Positions 54,110 to 64,000 of a DNA stretch of 64,000 bases are shown here, piece after piece. Source of the DNA: Durusdinium trenchii (lineage: Eukaryota; Sar; Dinophyceae; Suessiales; Symbiodiniaceae); assembly GCA_963970005.1 (NCBI GenBank), contig CAXAMN010003069.1, forward strand, positions 260,965 through 324,964, given 5' to 3'. Position 1 is the stretch's first letter. Each line of letters starts with the position of its first letter. The notes beneath the pieces are model-generated. The model was given only the letters and a program-made list of their open reading frames with translations. It made no database searches and had not been told where the DNA came from. Position numbers and translations under genes: made by a program.

Positions 54110-54545
54110 TCATATGATTCCGCAGGTTTACCATTCCCGCAAGTCCATGCAACATGCAGCTTGGAGCCCAGCAGAACCACAATGTCCACCACTCGCACCT
54201 CAAGCAAGCAAACCTCTTGCACTTGACTAAACGACAAGCAGCCCGCCCACCGTGAACCAGTAGCGCGTAGCTGTATGTTTCTTAAAGCCTAGGGCATCTA
54301 AGAATCTCATCTTCATCTGTTCATGCCATTACACTGCAGCTTGGAGGTGGATTGATGCGACAAATATAGTCCAGCTAGACTCTCAGCCGTCTGAATGCCG
54401 ACATCCGCCGCAGCAAGCGAATCTTCGTTTTGACTATGTAAGCGATTGGGGTGTGATTGCGCGGCCCGCGTCTGGCAAACCAATGGCTCATTCTTCGTGT
54501 GTTCAAAAGCCTGACACTTTCCACAACAGTAATGCCCCGTCAACC
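54110..54545 (-). CDS. Two probable exons, hypothetical
   Basis: One exon, about 54130-54222, reads EVCLLEVRVVDIVVLLGSKL then HVAWTCGNG before a GTAAAC donor. A second, about 54355-54540, reads GHYCCGKCQAFEHTKNEPLV then CQTRAAQSHPNRLHSQNEDS. It carries two CxxC-like pairs and a possible end at CTGCAG. Their connection is unproven and no family is recognised. Confidence 0.35.
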
Positions 54546-54836
54546 GATCAAGTCCTCAGCTAGGCACCAACTTCTTGTGTTGCTGTGCATCCAGCATGAG
54601 CCTTCAGTTTGTGATGAGCCATCAGTCTCGCTGCATCAGGGAATCTTATTTGAACTTTCAATAACCATCCAAAATTATGTAAGGATGAACTTCTCATCAG
54701 CTCAAGAGGGGCAGGTCGGGCTTAAATCATACACTGTCTTATTTCATCAGCCAACCAAACCAGCAGAGCGCCTGCTTGCTCCTGTTTCTACCTCCTTCGC
54801 CAACTGTTCGATTCCTTTTGCCTCAGCAAAACCAAG

Positions 54837-55319
54837 CTAATCAAATGTGTCAATGCCACTACAAATGTTGGTGACCAGATTGCCAATAAAATCACAGTTT
54901 TCCTGCACAAAGACAGCTGGTTCTCCCTCATGCTGTCCATAAGGCAAAGTCAACCCCCTCCCCGCCAATGCCTTTCCGACACCAAATTGGTTCGGGTCAA
55001 TGTTGTGCCTCAGAGATTGAGAATGTTCAACGTTGTGATCAGCAAGAAAAGCAACTTTCACAAGAGTCAGTCAGAATGTATTTGGGATACTATAAGTTCT
55101 GTAAAGCAACAAAAAAGTGAGGCATCCACTCCACAAGCGTCTTCCGGAACATAGCCAAGTCCATAGGGTCATCCTTGCATGGCAATGCATAGAAGGCATG
55201 AAAATGTTGATTCTGTAGTCTGTGCCTGTCCATATCATGGCACCATGCCGTCCATAACTGAAACGAAAGAAGCGTTGCAGTGTAGCGGGGCGCCTTGGGT
55301 GCTGCGGCCAAGTTCTCAA
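54837..55319 (-). CDS. Two probable exons, hypothetical
   Basis: An exon after CGTTTCAG near 55260 reads LWTAWCHDMDRHRLQNQHFH, AFYALPCKDDPMDLAMFRKT, LVEWMPHFFVALQNL and stop. A second near 54837-55020 reads RHNIDPNQFGVGKALAGRGL, TLPYGQHEGEPAVFVQENCD and stop. Competing frames exist for the first exon. Confidence 0.35.
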
Positions 55320-55329
55320 AGTCTAAGAG

Positions 55330-56700
55330 CTTGTCCTTTTTCGCCTGCGAGGCTTTGCGCTCATATCTCGTGGGCGAAGATCAGTGCTACGGTGCTACGC
55401 CTGCTACGCCCTTGTGGCAATTCCCTGTGCCACCTGAAAAGTGCCTTGTAGTCATACCATGGTCTTGGCAGGTGCTTTGCGCAACATAACTAGGCCCGTC
55501 TTCAACTACCCTTGCCAGACATCCATCAAAATAGCTTAGCCTATCGGAACACTAGTATATTACAGTACATGGGCACCAAAACAATAGGCATTGGCTTTGC
55601 AATGGCAGATATAAGCATTCTGGTACCTTGCTACCTGGCGAATCCACCAATCTCTGAGTTACTGGTCGACACTACTATGCATTGTGAATCACAAAGACAG
55701 GCAGGCCCCTTCAATCCGCATCCCAGAATACATATATACTCGGGCAAAATCAAATGGATAAATTGCTCAAGCTCGCCTGCCTATTATATAAACGCCAGAA
55801 CTACAGTTTCTCAGGCGTTGGGCTTGCTGTAGACTTCGGTGCGCCAAGCAAGCTCAACATGGCTGGCAAGTGCCAGTGCCACAGTGCCTGATCCTCGGAC
55901 CACCACTCGTACGAAGCCTTGCCACCTTGTACCTGCGAAAGTCATGTGGTTCAGCTTTCCAGAACCTCAAAGGAAAACTACTCAGCCTGGTGGTTGGATA
56001 ATCGCTGAACCATGCGATAAGGAAGAGTAACAGTATGCTGCAATCTGAAAGCATGGCAGTTTACTTTCTCAAACCTCTAGAAACGCACGAGCTCACGAGC
56101 TCCCTTTATGTCCTGCTGGTGAGCCTTGCCCAACGGACCAACGGAATACAACCTGGATTCTTTGCTGAGTTCTTCCAAATCCTACAGAAGCAACTTTTAC
56201 AGTATATATATAGTTGTTATTGCGATGTATATATTTGTTTCGCACCGTCCAGGCAACACAGGCAACACAGGCGCACAATCTTGTCTGCAACCACAAACTT
56301 TTTGTGCTTGTGATTTTGCAGCTGCCTCCTTAGGTCATGTTGCGAGTGACCAATCTGAAATCAAACAATTCCTTCAAGCAAACAACTTCAAGGATTTTGT
56401 TTTGAAAAACGGTGACATCTCCGTGTCCAAGCTCCCAAGCTTAGTCACATTACCCTTGCGGCTTTCAGCCTCCCGATTCATGCGCTGGATCAGCTCCTAG
56501 CGCCAGAACCGACGAAGATCGAAGTAAAGATGAAACCGATGCCGGCACTCGAAGAAAATGACTTCCTAACGGACTGGTCAAGTTTTGTGCTCACACAATG
56601 AAAAGAGAGAGAGAGAGAGACAAACAGAAACACGCACTGTCAGAGGCTCGGCCCAGATTCGTCTGAGCTGCTTCCTCTTTTAGGCGGGGAAATGAAGACA
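55330..56700. other. No confident gene
   Basis: A plus-strand stretch at 56330-56500 (SEIKQFLQANNFKDFVLKNG) is open but its minus strand is too. A (GA)n tract lies at 56603-56620. No assignment. Confidence 0.3.
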
Positions 56701-57111
56701 TCCAGACATTGGAAAGGCTGATATCGTTTGCTCTTCGGGCACCTTGTCCGTGCATTTGGTGCTAAGAGCAAAAATGTCTCTCTCACAGAGCAAGAAATCA
56801 CATCAATCCCGTCGGGGAGTCCTGCCGTCTCTCCTTAATGCCATCGTTCACACCAGCCTCAGGGCACTGAGCTGGCAAACGTTGGGTACCAAAGGTATCA
56901 AGTGTCTTCACATCAGCCTAGAGATAATTGGGAAGGGCCCGGAGAGGGGACAGCCCAACTTCACCAAGGGGCAGCACGCTGGCTGAAGCATTGCTCGTCC
57001 CGATTGGTCAGAAATATCTCGTTTCAAGACTTCCCAGTTCCGCCTCCTGCATGCCATCTGCCTGGTGATCATCAGGCCTAGCTGCTTGGAGATATTCACA
57101 TGATATTCTTG

Positions 57112-57290
57112 TCAAAAGGGCTTTGAGCTTGATTTCAGACTGTTCTCCTCAATTCGTGCCAAACAGCAAGGGTATTCCCTTGCGGGAAAAATATAGAAAA
57201 ACACTTCTCGCAAAGCTGCTTGCTGAGTTCCGGGCTCCTCCGCAGGCTTGTCAGCACCATCTGGAGGCCTGTGGAACATGATTTCAATCT
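57112..57290 (-). CDS. Probable C-terminal exon downstream of the kinase
   Basis: After TTCCACAG near 57272 the frame reads PPDGADKPAEEPGTQQAALR, EVFFYIFPAREYPCCLARIE and a stop near 57112. It lies 100 bp beyond the last kinase-domain exon in the same direction, so it could be the kinase tail; another open piece lies at 56908-57040. Confidence 0.35.
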
Positions 57291-57387
57291 TCCACAAAGA
57301 CTTCCAAACCTCTACGAAACGCATTATATAGACAACTCAAATTCGGGAGAAAAAACAGTGCGTGAAGTCAGCTGGAGGCACTTGCCA

Positions 57388-60300
57388 AACTTGCCAGCAA
57401 TCCAGGGATGGGCCATGACCTGCTGTGAAGCAATTACAATGGACAGCCCATCCAGGTGCGCAGATGGGGTGCTTTTTGAAAATCTAGCTCGATTGATTGC
57501 CAAACCCTCATTTATTTGACGGTACATGACGCAGTGCCAATGAGGCACTGAGTACCAGCAAGGTGACCTTGACTTACCAACGCATATACAGCAACGCGGG
57601 GACATGTTAATAATGATGATTTATTGCACCATGACAAAGTGCTCTCTGACATCCCACCATGCAACTGCACAGCATTGACATGCTGAGATCTGGACGTCTG
57701 ACGAACTCATCCGTGACTTTTCATGTTTCTCGAGCATCTTCCGGATGAACTCCTGCCCGCATCTGATTAGAACGGTGTTGCTTAAGGGGCAAGAACAACC
57801 TATGCCTTCCGACTACAAGCACCTTTGTCTTGGTGTGGGATATGTATATATATATATATCTTGCTGCCTGACTCGCCTGCTTCAGGTGGGCCAATATCTT
57901 CTGGGAATTTTTGTGAAACTAATCGCCACCTATGTCTCAGCAATTCCTGACTTGTTCGTACGCTATGCTCGAATGCTCCCTTGTGATGCTCTTCGTCGGA
58001 TGGTTTTTTGCAAGCTTTTTCTCAGCGGAGCTCCTCACAAACTGGATGCACTCGCTTCGGAATACGTACTTCCTTGTTCCTGCGGCAGGCTCTGGCTGTC
58101 ATGCCAACGACTGTCCTGACTTGAAGCAGCTGCATGACTCAAACAGGCTTCAAGGGTTTTGGGTCTTAGCCCTGCATAACTCTTGGTTTGCATGAGGAAT
58201 CCTAGGTCTCCCTTCAAGCGTACCTGACGTCGTTCTCATCCCGGAAGGGGAATCTGCCTGTCAGCCAGAACGATGCATGTGAGACAGACCTGCGAGAAGA
58301 AACCTCAAAAGTCAGAGTAACGGCAACAGAGACTCTCTTGGGTCCCCGTGCCACTTACTAGGCCATACATGATGACCCCCATTGCCCAAACATCCACCTG
58401 CGTCACCAAGACAATTTGGAGCAACCGGCACCAACTGAACACAGAGTTTTCGACAAACTTGTAAACAATCTGTTAAACACTCTGTGAAGCAGTGCAAAGG
58501 ATTTCCACCTTGTGACCATAGTCACGGTCAAAAAACTCAGGAGACCAAAAAATCTTTGTTCCAACCTCAGTACGAAAGACTGCATTTATATAATCATTTA
58601 CGCTCATCCTGATGAGACTGAAGCGCCGAAGGTTCGTATTCCGTATTTGTTCAAGCGCTGAAATTGCGGCTTAAAGTCTTGCCACACATTTTGCCAGGCT
58701 ACTCCAGAAGAGAGTCGGTCGGAAGGAGTGGCGGTGCAGGCCTTAGTCTGAAAACAGCAGAAAGGCCCTCCGTGTCTCAACAAGTAGTGTGTGCCCAAAA
58801 TTGTGCCGCACGGAAGCGTGCAAAAGTGTTTCTTGTGTCATCCTGCCTTCCCAACTGTGTTAATGCGAACAAGTGTGACAAGGCGGGTCACCACGGGTTC
58901 CAACAGTATGTTTTATCTAGAAGCCGAATTACACCAGCAAGAAAAGTTGAAAATCATGGAAAAAACAGAACATGAGGGTACGTAGGGAGACAAATCAGAG
59001 ACAAAGACAAAGAGAAACAAAGGCCAAATGGCCACGAAACACAATCCTTTGGGAGGCAAGAAGGAAGACAGAATGCTGCTACAAAAGGATCATCATGCCG
59101 TCACCCAGCTGTAGGAAGACAAAGGGAATGATGCTGTGACGGACAAGAATGGAGAACTCAAGGGAGAAAGGGCAAGACAAGGGAGACACAAAGCGAGAAA
59201 AGGCCGGGAATCATCTTGGCCCAGGGATGCTTCTAATGGCGATGTGCTTGGGAAACAAACGGATGCGATCTGTCCGCCGATTAGTACCTTGCCCGGTTTA
59301 CAAGCATCAGATCACAAAGAATTCCTGAAAAAATGTCCAAAACCAAAGGATTCAATAATTCTACTAAGTACAACCTGTGAAACGCTTCCTTTGAGGTAGG
59401 CTTTACGCACAACAAAAATCACAAGATGGTACAGCCGCCCTCAGCGTCAACCTACCTCCACTCCACCCAGGATCACCAGGACCACTCCACTTGCACCGAA
59501 TGCTGCTCCACGTCGCATACCAAATTCAGCTCTTTCACCCTCTGGGATACCCCACAGTGCCAAAATCTGTCAGCACAATCTTGCACTGCTTGTCCGTCAT
59601 GTTCTGCCATGTGTGAACATCTTCCATGCAAACCATCACGGCTAGCAAAGAACTGACAAACTACCAAAGCAGGGATAAGAATCTCAACCTTGCGATCCAT
59701 CAAGTAGTTGTCACCCTTGACATCACGATGCATGTAATTCCTGCACCAGGAGCCAAAGGAGGTGATGACTCGTTCAATGCAAGAGACTGGCATTTGTAGG
59801 CTTTGGTACAAAGTACTTTTCCAATAAGTGAAGTTCTGGCGGCTACTTTTGCAGTTATGGGTCTCCTCTGATGCAGGTAGTGAATGGAGGCAGCCATCTG
59901 ATACCTCGCGGGACGAAGGTATCTTTAATCAAATTGGACAGCAATCATGAACCTCGGAAAGAGTGCTCTGAGACACAAACGCTACGTGCACAACGTCCAA
60001 GCAGTTGATCTGCCCCCGCTCCTTCCAATATGTATACCGTTCAGGTTGAACTTTGCAGACCGTCTAGAGATTCCTCTAAGTCAATTCCATCCAGCGGGTT
60101 GTCACACCACGTTCAACTCCTTCAAGTGACGCTGCAGGCCCTCAACCAAGTCGCCACCGTCCAACTTGTCCATGACAATGCAAACAAAGCACCTCAGGAG
60201 CTCATCATGTCCAACCGACATTGCGAGGCCTCCTCTACTGATTGAACTGGCCCCGCCTCTCATAGTAAACACCGTGAAACTTCACAATGTTCGGGTGATC

Positions 60301-60830
60301 CTTGGGGCATGCGAACCGAAAGAGTGCGTTGGCATGTGGTGTCCTGGATTTGCTTGTAGAGAGCTCTGCAGCTGCTGTTCACATTACATTGTTAGATTCC
60401 ACAAATTGGTACACATTTGGATTTCCAAACTATTTAAGTTGGCAAAGTGATGCTTTGGTCTCTGAATCACCTGTGGCTTGTCAACCTGGGTGACAAGGCC
60501 ATGCTTTGCAGAATCTCGGCTTCTTTCTTGATGGCTTCCACGGGCGTCTCCACCTTGTCAACCATCTTCACCTTGTTCAGTTGAATGATGTCGGTCGTTC
60601 GACTGCGAAAATAGCTCCTTGGACCGGAAGGTGGTAGAATCTGCTAGAATGTCCATTTGCCAGTGAGTTGCTGCATACTCCTCACCAGTAGCTCGCCTTT
60701 TGCACACCTGGACAATTGAAGGGTAAGTCACGTTGTTTCATTTCCAAATCCTGCTGGTCGGCAAATGTCTGAGTCTTGCACGGACACAACGCCGAAGGCA
60801 CCTTCACCCAGGGTCAGTCCAACCTCTCAG
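57388..60830 (-). CDS. Serine/threonine protein kinase split into at least ten visible exons
   Basis: Kinase subdomains appear in order. Glycine loop LTLGEGAFGVVSV at 60755-60830; KMVDKVETPVEAIKKEAEIL (catalytic lysine and helix C) at 60490-60572; DHPNIVKFHGVYYE at 60258-60302; hinge CFVCIVMDKLDGGDLVEGLQ at 60121-60192; QMAASIHYLHQR at 59870-59902; catalytic loop NYMHRDVKGDNYLMDRK at 59692-59740; magnesium loop CKIVLTDFGTVG at 59550-59603; VDVWAMGVIMYGL at 58359-58397; GRFPFRDENDV at 58223-58262; QVMAHPWIAGK at 57388-57424. HRDxKxxN and DFG are intact, so an active enzyme is likely. The activation-segment exon (APE) between 59550 and 58397 was not found. Most likely CAMK-like, low certainty. 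No splice phases were fully checked. Confidence 0.8.
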
Positions 60831-60858
60831 CAGAGTCTAGGAATCAAGCAACAGCAAC

Positions 60859-61110
60859 TTATTTCATAACAATGCAAAAATAGAACGATGGCCTGCTGCA
60901 AGTAGCACTTCGTCTAGATTCTGATGACAATGCCAAATTGGGGGGCAAGTAGCACTTTGTCTGGATAGCCAGTAAGTGTGTGGCGACACGACAGAAAGCC
61001 ACGACTTCTGTTTTGCGCAAATCTTGGTTTGCGCATGCTGCACGATACCGACCCTTTAAAAATGCGAACTGAGCATTTGGACTTGAAGCTGGATCCCAGC
61101 TACGGGCGGG
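60859..61110 (-). CDS. Possible exon upstream of the kinase, hypothetical
   Basis: Minus frame WDPASSPNAQFAFLKGRYRA, ACANQDLRKTEVVAFCRVAT. An internal 21-bp near-duplication (CAAGTAGCACTTTGTCTGGA and its copy) lies at 60898-60966. Weak support only. Confidence 0.25.
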   Translation of the reverse strand, partial: PARSWDPASSPNAQFAFLKGRYRAACANQDLRKTEVVAFCRVATHLLAIQTKCYLPPNLALSSESRRSATCSRPSFYFCIVMK

Positions 61111-61485
61111 AAACATATTTTAAAGAGGCTGGTGTTTATGTGTGTGTGTGTCATGTAGTTTCTTGCTTGTGGCATTTAATAGCAATGAGCAGCCAAGAGA
61201 TGTTCCCCTCTTTGTTGGTTGTTGCTTGTTGGGTTGCGTCTTGGGCTTGGCTGTTCTGGGTCAAGCTATTGGCAGGCCAATTTTGTGTCAGAATCGGAAG
61301 TGTTGAACACCCGCATGACATGGAACACAGCACAAATTCCGGTGAATGTCCATCTTATAACTGATCCTCCCATCTGTCCATCATAATAGATCTGGGCATA
61401 CAGTGCAGCGGTTCAGCACATAGGGAATTGCAGGTGGCAGGTGTTTGATTTGTATCAACGAACATCAGGTGTAGCAAGTCATTTA

Positions 61486-61523
61486 GTAGGTTGGAGGCCA
61501 TCGCTATTAAGTTGGAGGCCATT
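61486..61523. repeat. 21-bp repeat block 4
   Basis: Two units of GGTTGGAGGCCATCGCTATT type. Confidence 0.8.
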
Positions 61524-61540
61524 GTGGTGAACACATCTTA

Positions 61541-61739
61541 CTATTGGCAATTGTTTGCCGTTGATTCGGCCGCCGGGAATATGCATTCGTAGGTAGCCGA
61601 GTGCACAACGTTTACGTCAGAGAGGACGTGTTCACAAGAAGTTCTGCACTCAATATCCAGAACTGGGATCGCAGCAGAGTATTCATCCAGCAACCGAAGT
61701 TCCTGGGTGCTTTTCTCAGCAGCCTGGCAATCACTGGCT
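61541..61739 (-). CDS. Probable terminal exon, hypothetical
   Basis: After CTTGCCAG near 61740 the frame reads SDCQAAEKSTQELRLLDEYS, AAIPVLDIECRTSCEHVLSD, VNVVHSATYECIFPAAESTA and stop. Good composition; no family recognised. Confidence 0.45.
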
Positions 61740-62342
61740 GGCAAGGTTCATCCCGACACATTCCACTTTAAAGTGGTTCAAAAGAAACATCTGGTGGCTC
61801 TCTTCTCGGCCCAAACAAACTCTAGATAGAGGTTGCTAGTGCAATGCGCAAATCTCGATTAAGTCATCACTCATGAAAACAGCCACCAAACAGCGACGAT
61901 GTTTTCCAATAAATTCTGATAGCTTCCTCACACGGGGGCAGACTCCACGTGTTGGAAAAACAATCCGGTGGTCAGTCACTCCGGTCTTCGAATGAACTAA
62001 TTTTCCAACGATTCAAGCCAAAGGAGCTGACAGCACACCACCAGTTTGTATGTTGTAATACATCCGCATATATATATATATATATATATTTGTATTGTAT
62101 GTGTATATATATATATATGCGTAAAATATTACGATACAATAATTGAACAAGAATCAAGACTTCAAAACCAATGGAACTGCACGTGCTTTGACACTCTCAG
62201 AGGCGACTTCTGGCCTGGTTCCCAGGCATTCCGGGGCTCGCCTTGGAAGACCTTGGCAAGTCTCGAGAACCCAAAAACCTGAAGGGTTGTTTCCTAGTCA
62301 AGGACACATTTGGTTTCCCATGAAGGGTCTTTGTACAAATCA

Positions 62343-62530
62343 TCACTGGGACGCACATCGACCGCATGCACTATCGCATTGCAGCAGACCAAGCTTAGGC
62401 AAGCTCGAACAGCCCATGGAAGGAGGCCTGAACAGCTCAAAGGAATGGAAAGCCTCTGTCACTTCGAGCCAATGCTGACTCTGAAGGAGTTTTGCCCTTG
62501 TCTCCAAGACCACAAAAGGTCCAAAACCCA
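62343..62530 (-). CDS. Probable exon, hypothetical
   Basis: Frame FVVLETRAKLLQSQHWLEVT, EAFHSFELFRPPSMGCSSLP is protein-like; boundaries are not clear. No family recognised. Confidence 0.3.
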
Positions 62531-63025
62531 TTGCTGTAGACACTGTAGACTGTTGCTAATGCTACATACCAAGTTTGGCCAGTTGTGTGCACACAGTTTT
62601 TGTCTGTCCAAATCCTGGAAAACCCTCAAAGTGTGGTTTAGACAACGAATGCTAAAAGCCCTGTGTTTGCACTGGTTAAACCGATTTTGTCAAGTATACA
62701 ACACTTGCTGCACATACACCAATGGTCCTTTGATTGCTCGCAAAAAAACAACTATTCATCACCGAAAACTGGACATGTGCGGGGCCAAAGAACGACAGCA
62801 GCGAACCAAGTTTGTACTTGGGCCTGCCTCCCAGCCTGACCGATGACGTGGAACGTCCTGCAACAGGATCAATTCAACAGGCTGTTGTCAACAGGTGAAA
62901 ATTTTTGCAAAGTTTACAAACTATCCTGACTATCTTGTGGATTGCTCACATGTGACTTCACCACCCAGCACATCATAGGACATTGTTGGGATTTCCAATG
63001 AATTTACACAGACTGATGCACCATC

Positions 63026-63600
63026 CTAACTCCACCCTTTTAATGACACAACCGACACAACCTGCAAAACAAATTGCCCGTAAATCTGTTCCACGTCCTC
63101 TTGGATGGGACGACTAGTTAGACGCTCACTACTGAATCCAAAACAATGCATGAGCCAAACTGCAGGTTCGGGTGCATACAGTGCATCAATCGGCGCGTGC
63201 AATGCGTGCCACATTGGCCTGCACACTAACAACCTTGTGCACAAATACCCCATGGTCGAAAAAATGAATTAAAATGGTGGAAAAATAACACTCAAAGAAC
63301 AACAATATTTTCGCCCATACAAGTGACAGTACTGTGGCAAAGGGGCATGCCAGTAACACGCCTCAAGCACCCAAGTCAAAACTGTCACGGCATCATGCTT
63401 TTCACCATGGTCCTCTTGAACAATTGCAATTCGGATACCCAAGTGGTCCCTTTTACATTCGGTGAAATGCATGTGCACATGCATGGAATATCAGTTTCTT
63501 CCTCCAGTGGTTGAAAATGTAAAATTCCAATGCGAAACTCCGTGGGCGCTGCATTTGTGAATGTCTTTCCTGCTTCGGGCACTAATTGCATTGCATCGCC
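63026..63600 (-). CDS. Probable exons, hypothetical
   Basis: An exon near 63055-63130, after TTGGATTCAG, reads SERLTSRPIQEDVEQIYGQF. A second region (63340-63470) reads CKRDHLGIRIAIVQEDHGEK then HDAVTVLTWVLEACYW, with a competing frame (63385-63591). No family recognised. The rightmost 400 bp hold no exon that I can support. Confidence 0.35.
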
Positions 63601-64000
63601 GCTGGAGACGTCAAGTCAATTCTGTTTTCTTCCCGTGGAACAGTTTCTCATCCTGATTTTTTTTCTTGTGCCGCACTCTCCTGCTGATTTTTGCACGGGT
63701 GGAGACACCATGTGTGCAGAGGTTGCACAGGTCATCTTATGCTAGTAAAGAGAGTTACAATCCAGGTTGCAATAGAAGAAACACCAAGCACCGACAAAGA
63801 AAACCAAGACACCAAGACCCCAAACAACACAGCGACCAAACAAAACCAAACCAGAACCAGCCCCCAGGAACCAACTGCAACCTGGTGCGCAACTCAAGCG
63901 GCCATGTCAGCCAAAGTGAGAGAAGGTGAGACCGGGGCGATGAATTCAGCCTTTGCACTCAGTACGCCATTACCACAAAGAGGTGTTGATCAGCATTCCA

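Overview
The window looks like nuclear DNA of a dinoflagellate, most likely a Symbiodiniaceae coral symbiont; the genus is an inference from repeat and retroelement content. Three signs support this. Relics of the dinoflagellate spliced leader sit at retrocopy boundaries (17550, 22825, 48281). Genes are split into very short exons, some of whose introns appear to start with GC or GA. Almost every recognisable gene fragment lies on the minus strand, as in one-way dinoflagellate gene arrays. There are no bacterial operons, no CRISPR array and no clear RNA gene. A 10-base assembly gap lies at 27878-27887.

Layout, all minus strand unless stated. 0.18-0.5 kb: 105-bp tandem repeat. 0.54-5.3 kb: three decayed head-to-tail units of a reverse-transcriptase element whose 3' part carries a captured cytosine-C5 DNA methyltransferase domain. 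5.8-10.3 kb: a multi-exon gene that I read as a CHAT (caspase-like) domain followed by an NB-ARC/STAND NTPase. 11.3-16.8 kb: a decayed Ty1/copia element with gag, protease, integrase, RT and RNase H in order. 17.5 kb: spliced-leader relic on the plus strand. 20.17-22.84 kb: an internally deleted LINE-like copy with a 14-bp target-site duplication and spliced-leader bases at its 5' end. 23-26.2 kb: exons of unknown genes. 28.0-33.4 kb: a nearly intact DIRS-like element (gag, RT, RNase H, tyrosine recombinase). 34-56 kb: scattered exons, including one gene with sperm-tail PG-rich repeats (40.0-40.6 kb), plus large CTAGTAG minisatellites (41.1 and 44.7 kb). 57.4-60.8 kb: a protein kinase split into at least ten visible exons. 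61-64 kb: isolated exons.

The host genes found (STAND ATPase, kinase, flagellar-type PG-rich protein) are functionally unrelated. They appear to be neighbours in a one-way array, heavily invaded by retroelements, foldback elements and minisatellites. Exons were found by eye from codon-like translation, splice-site phase and motif recognition, so gene ends are mostly unknown.
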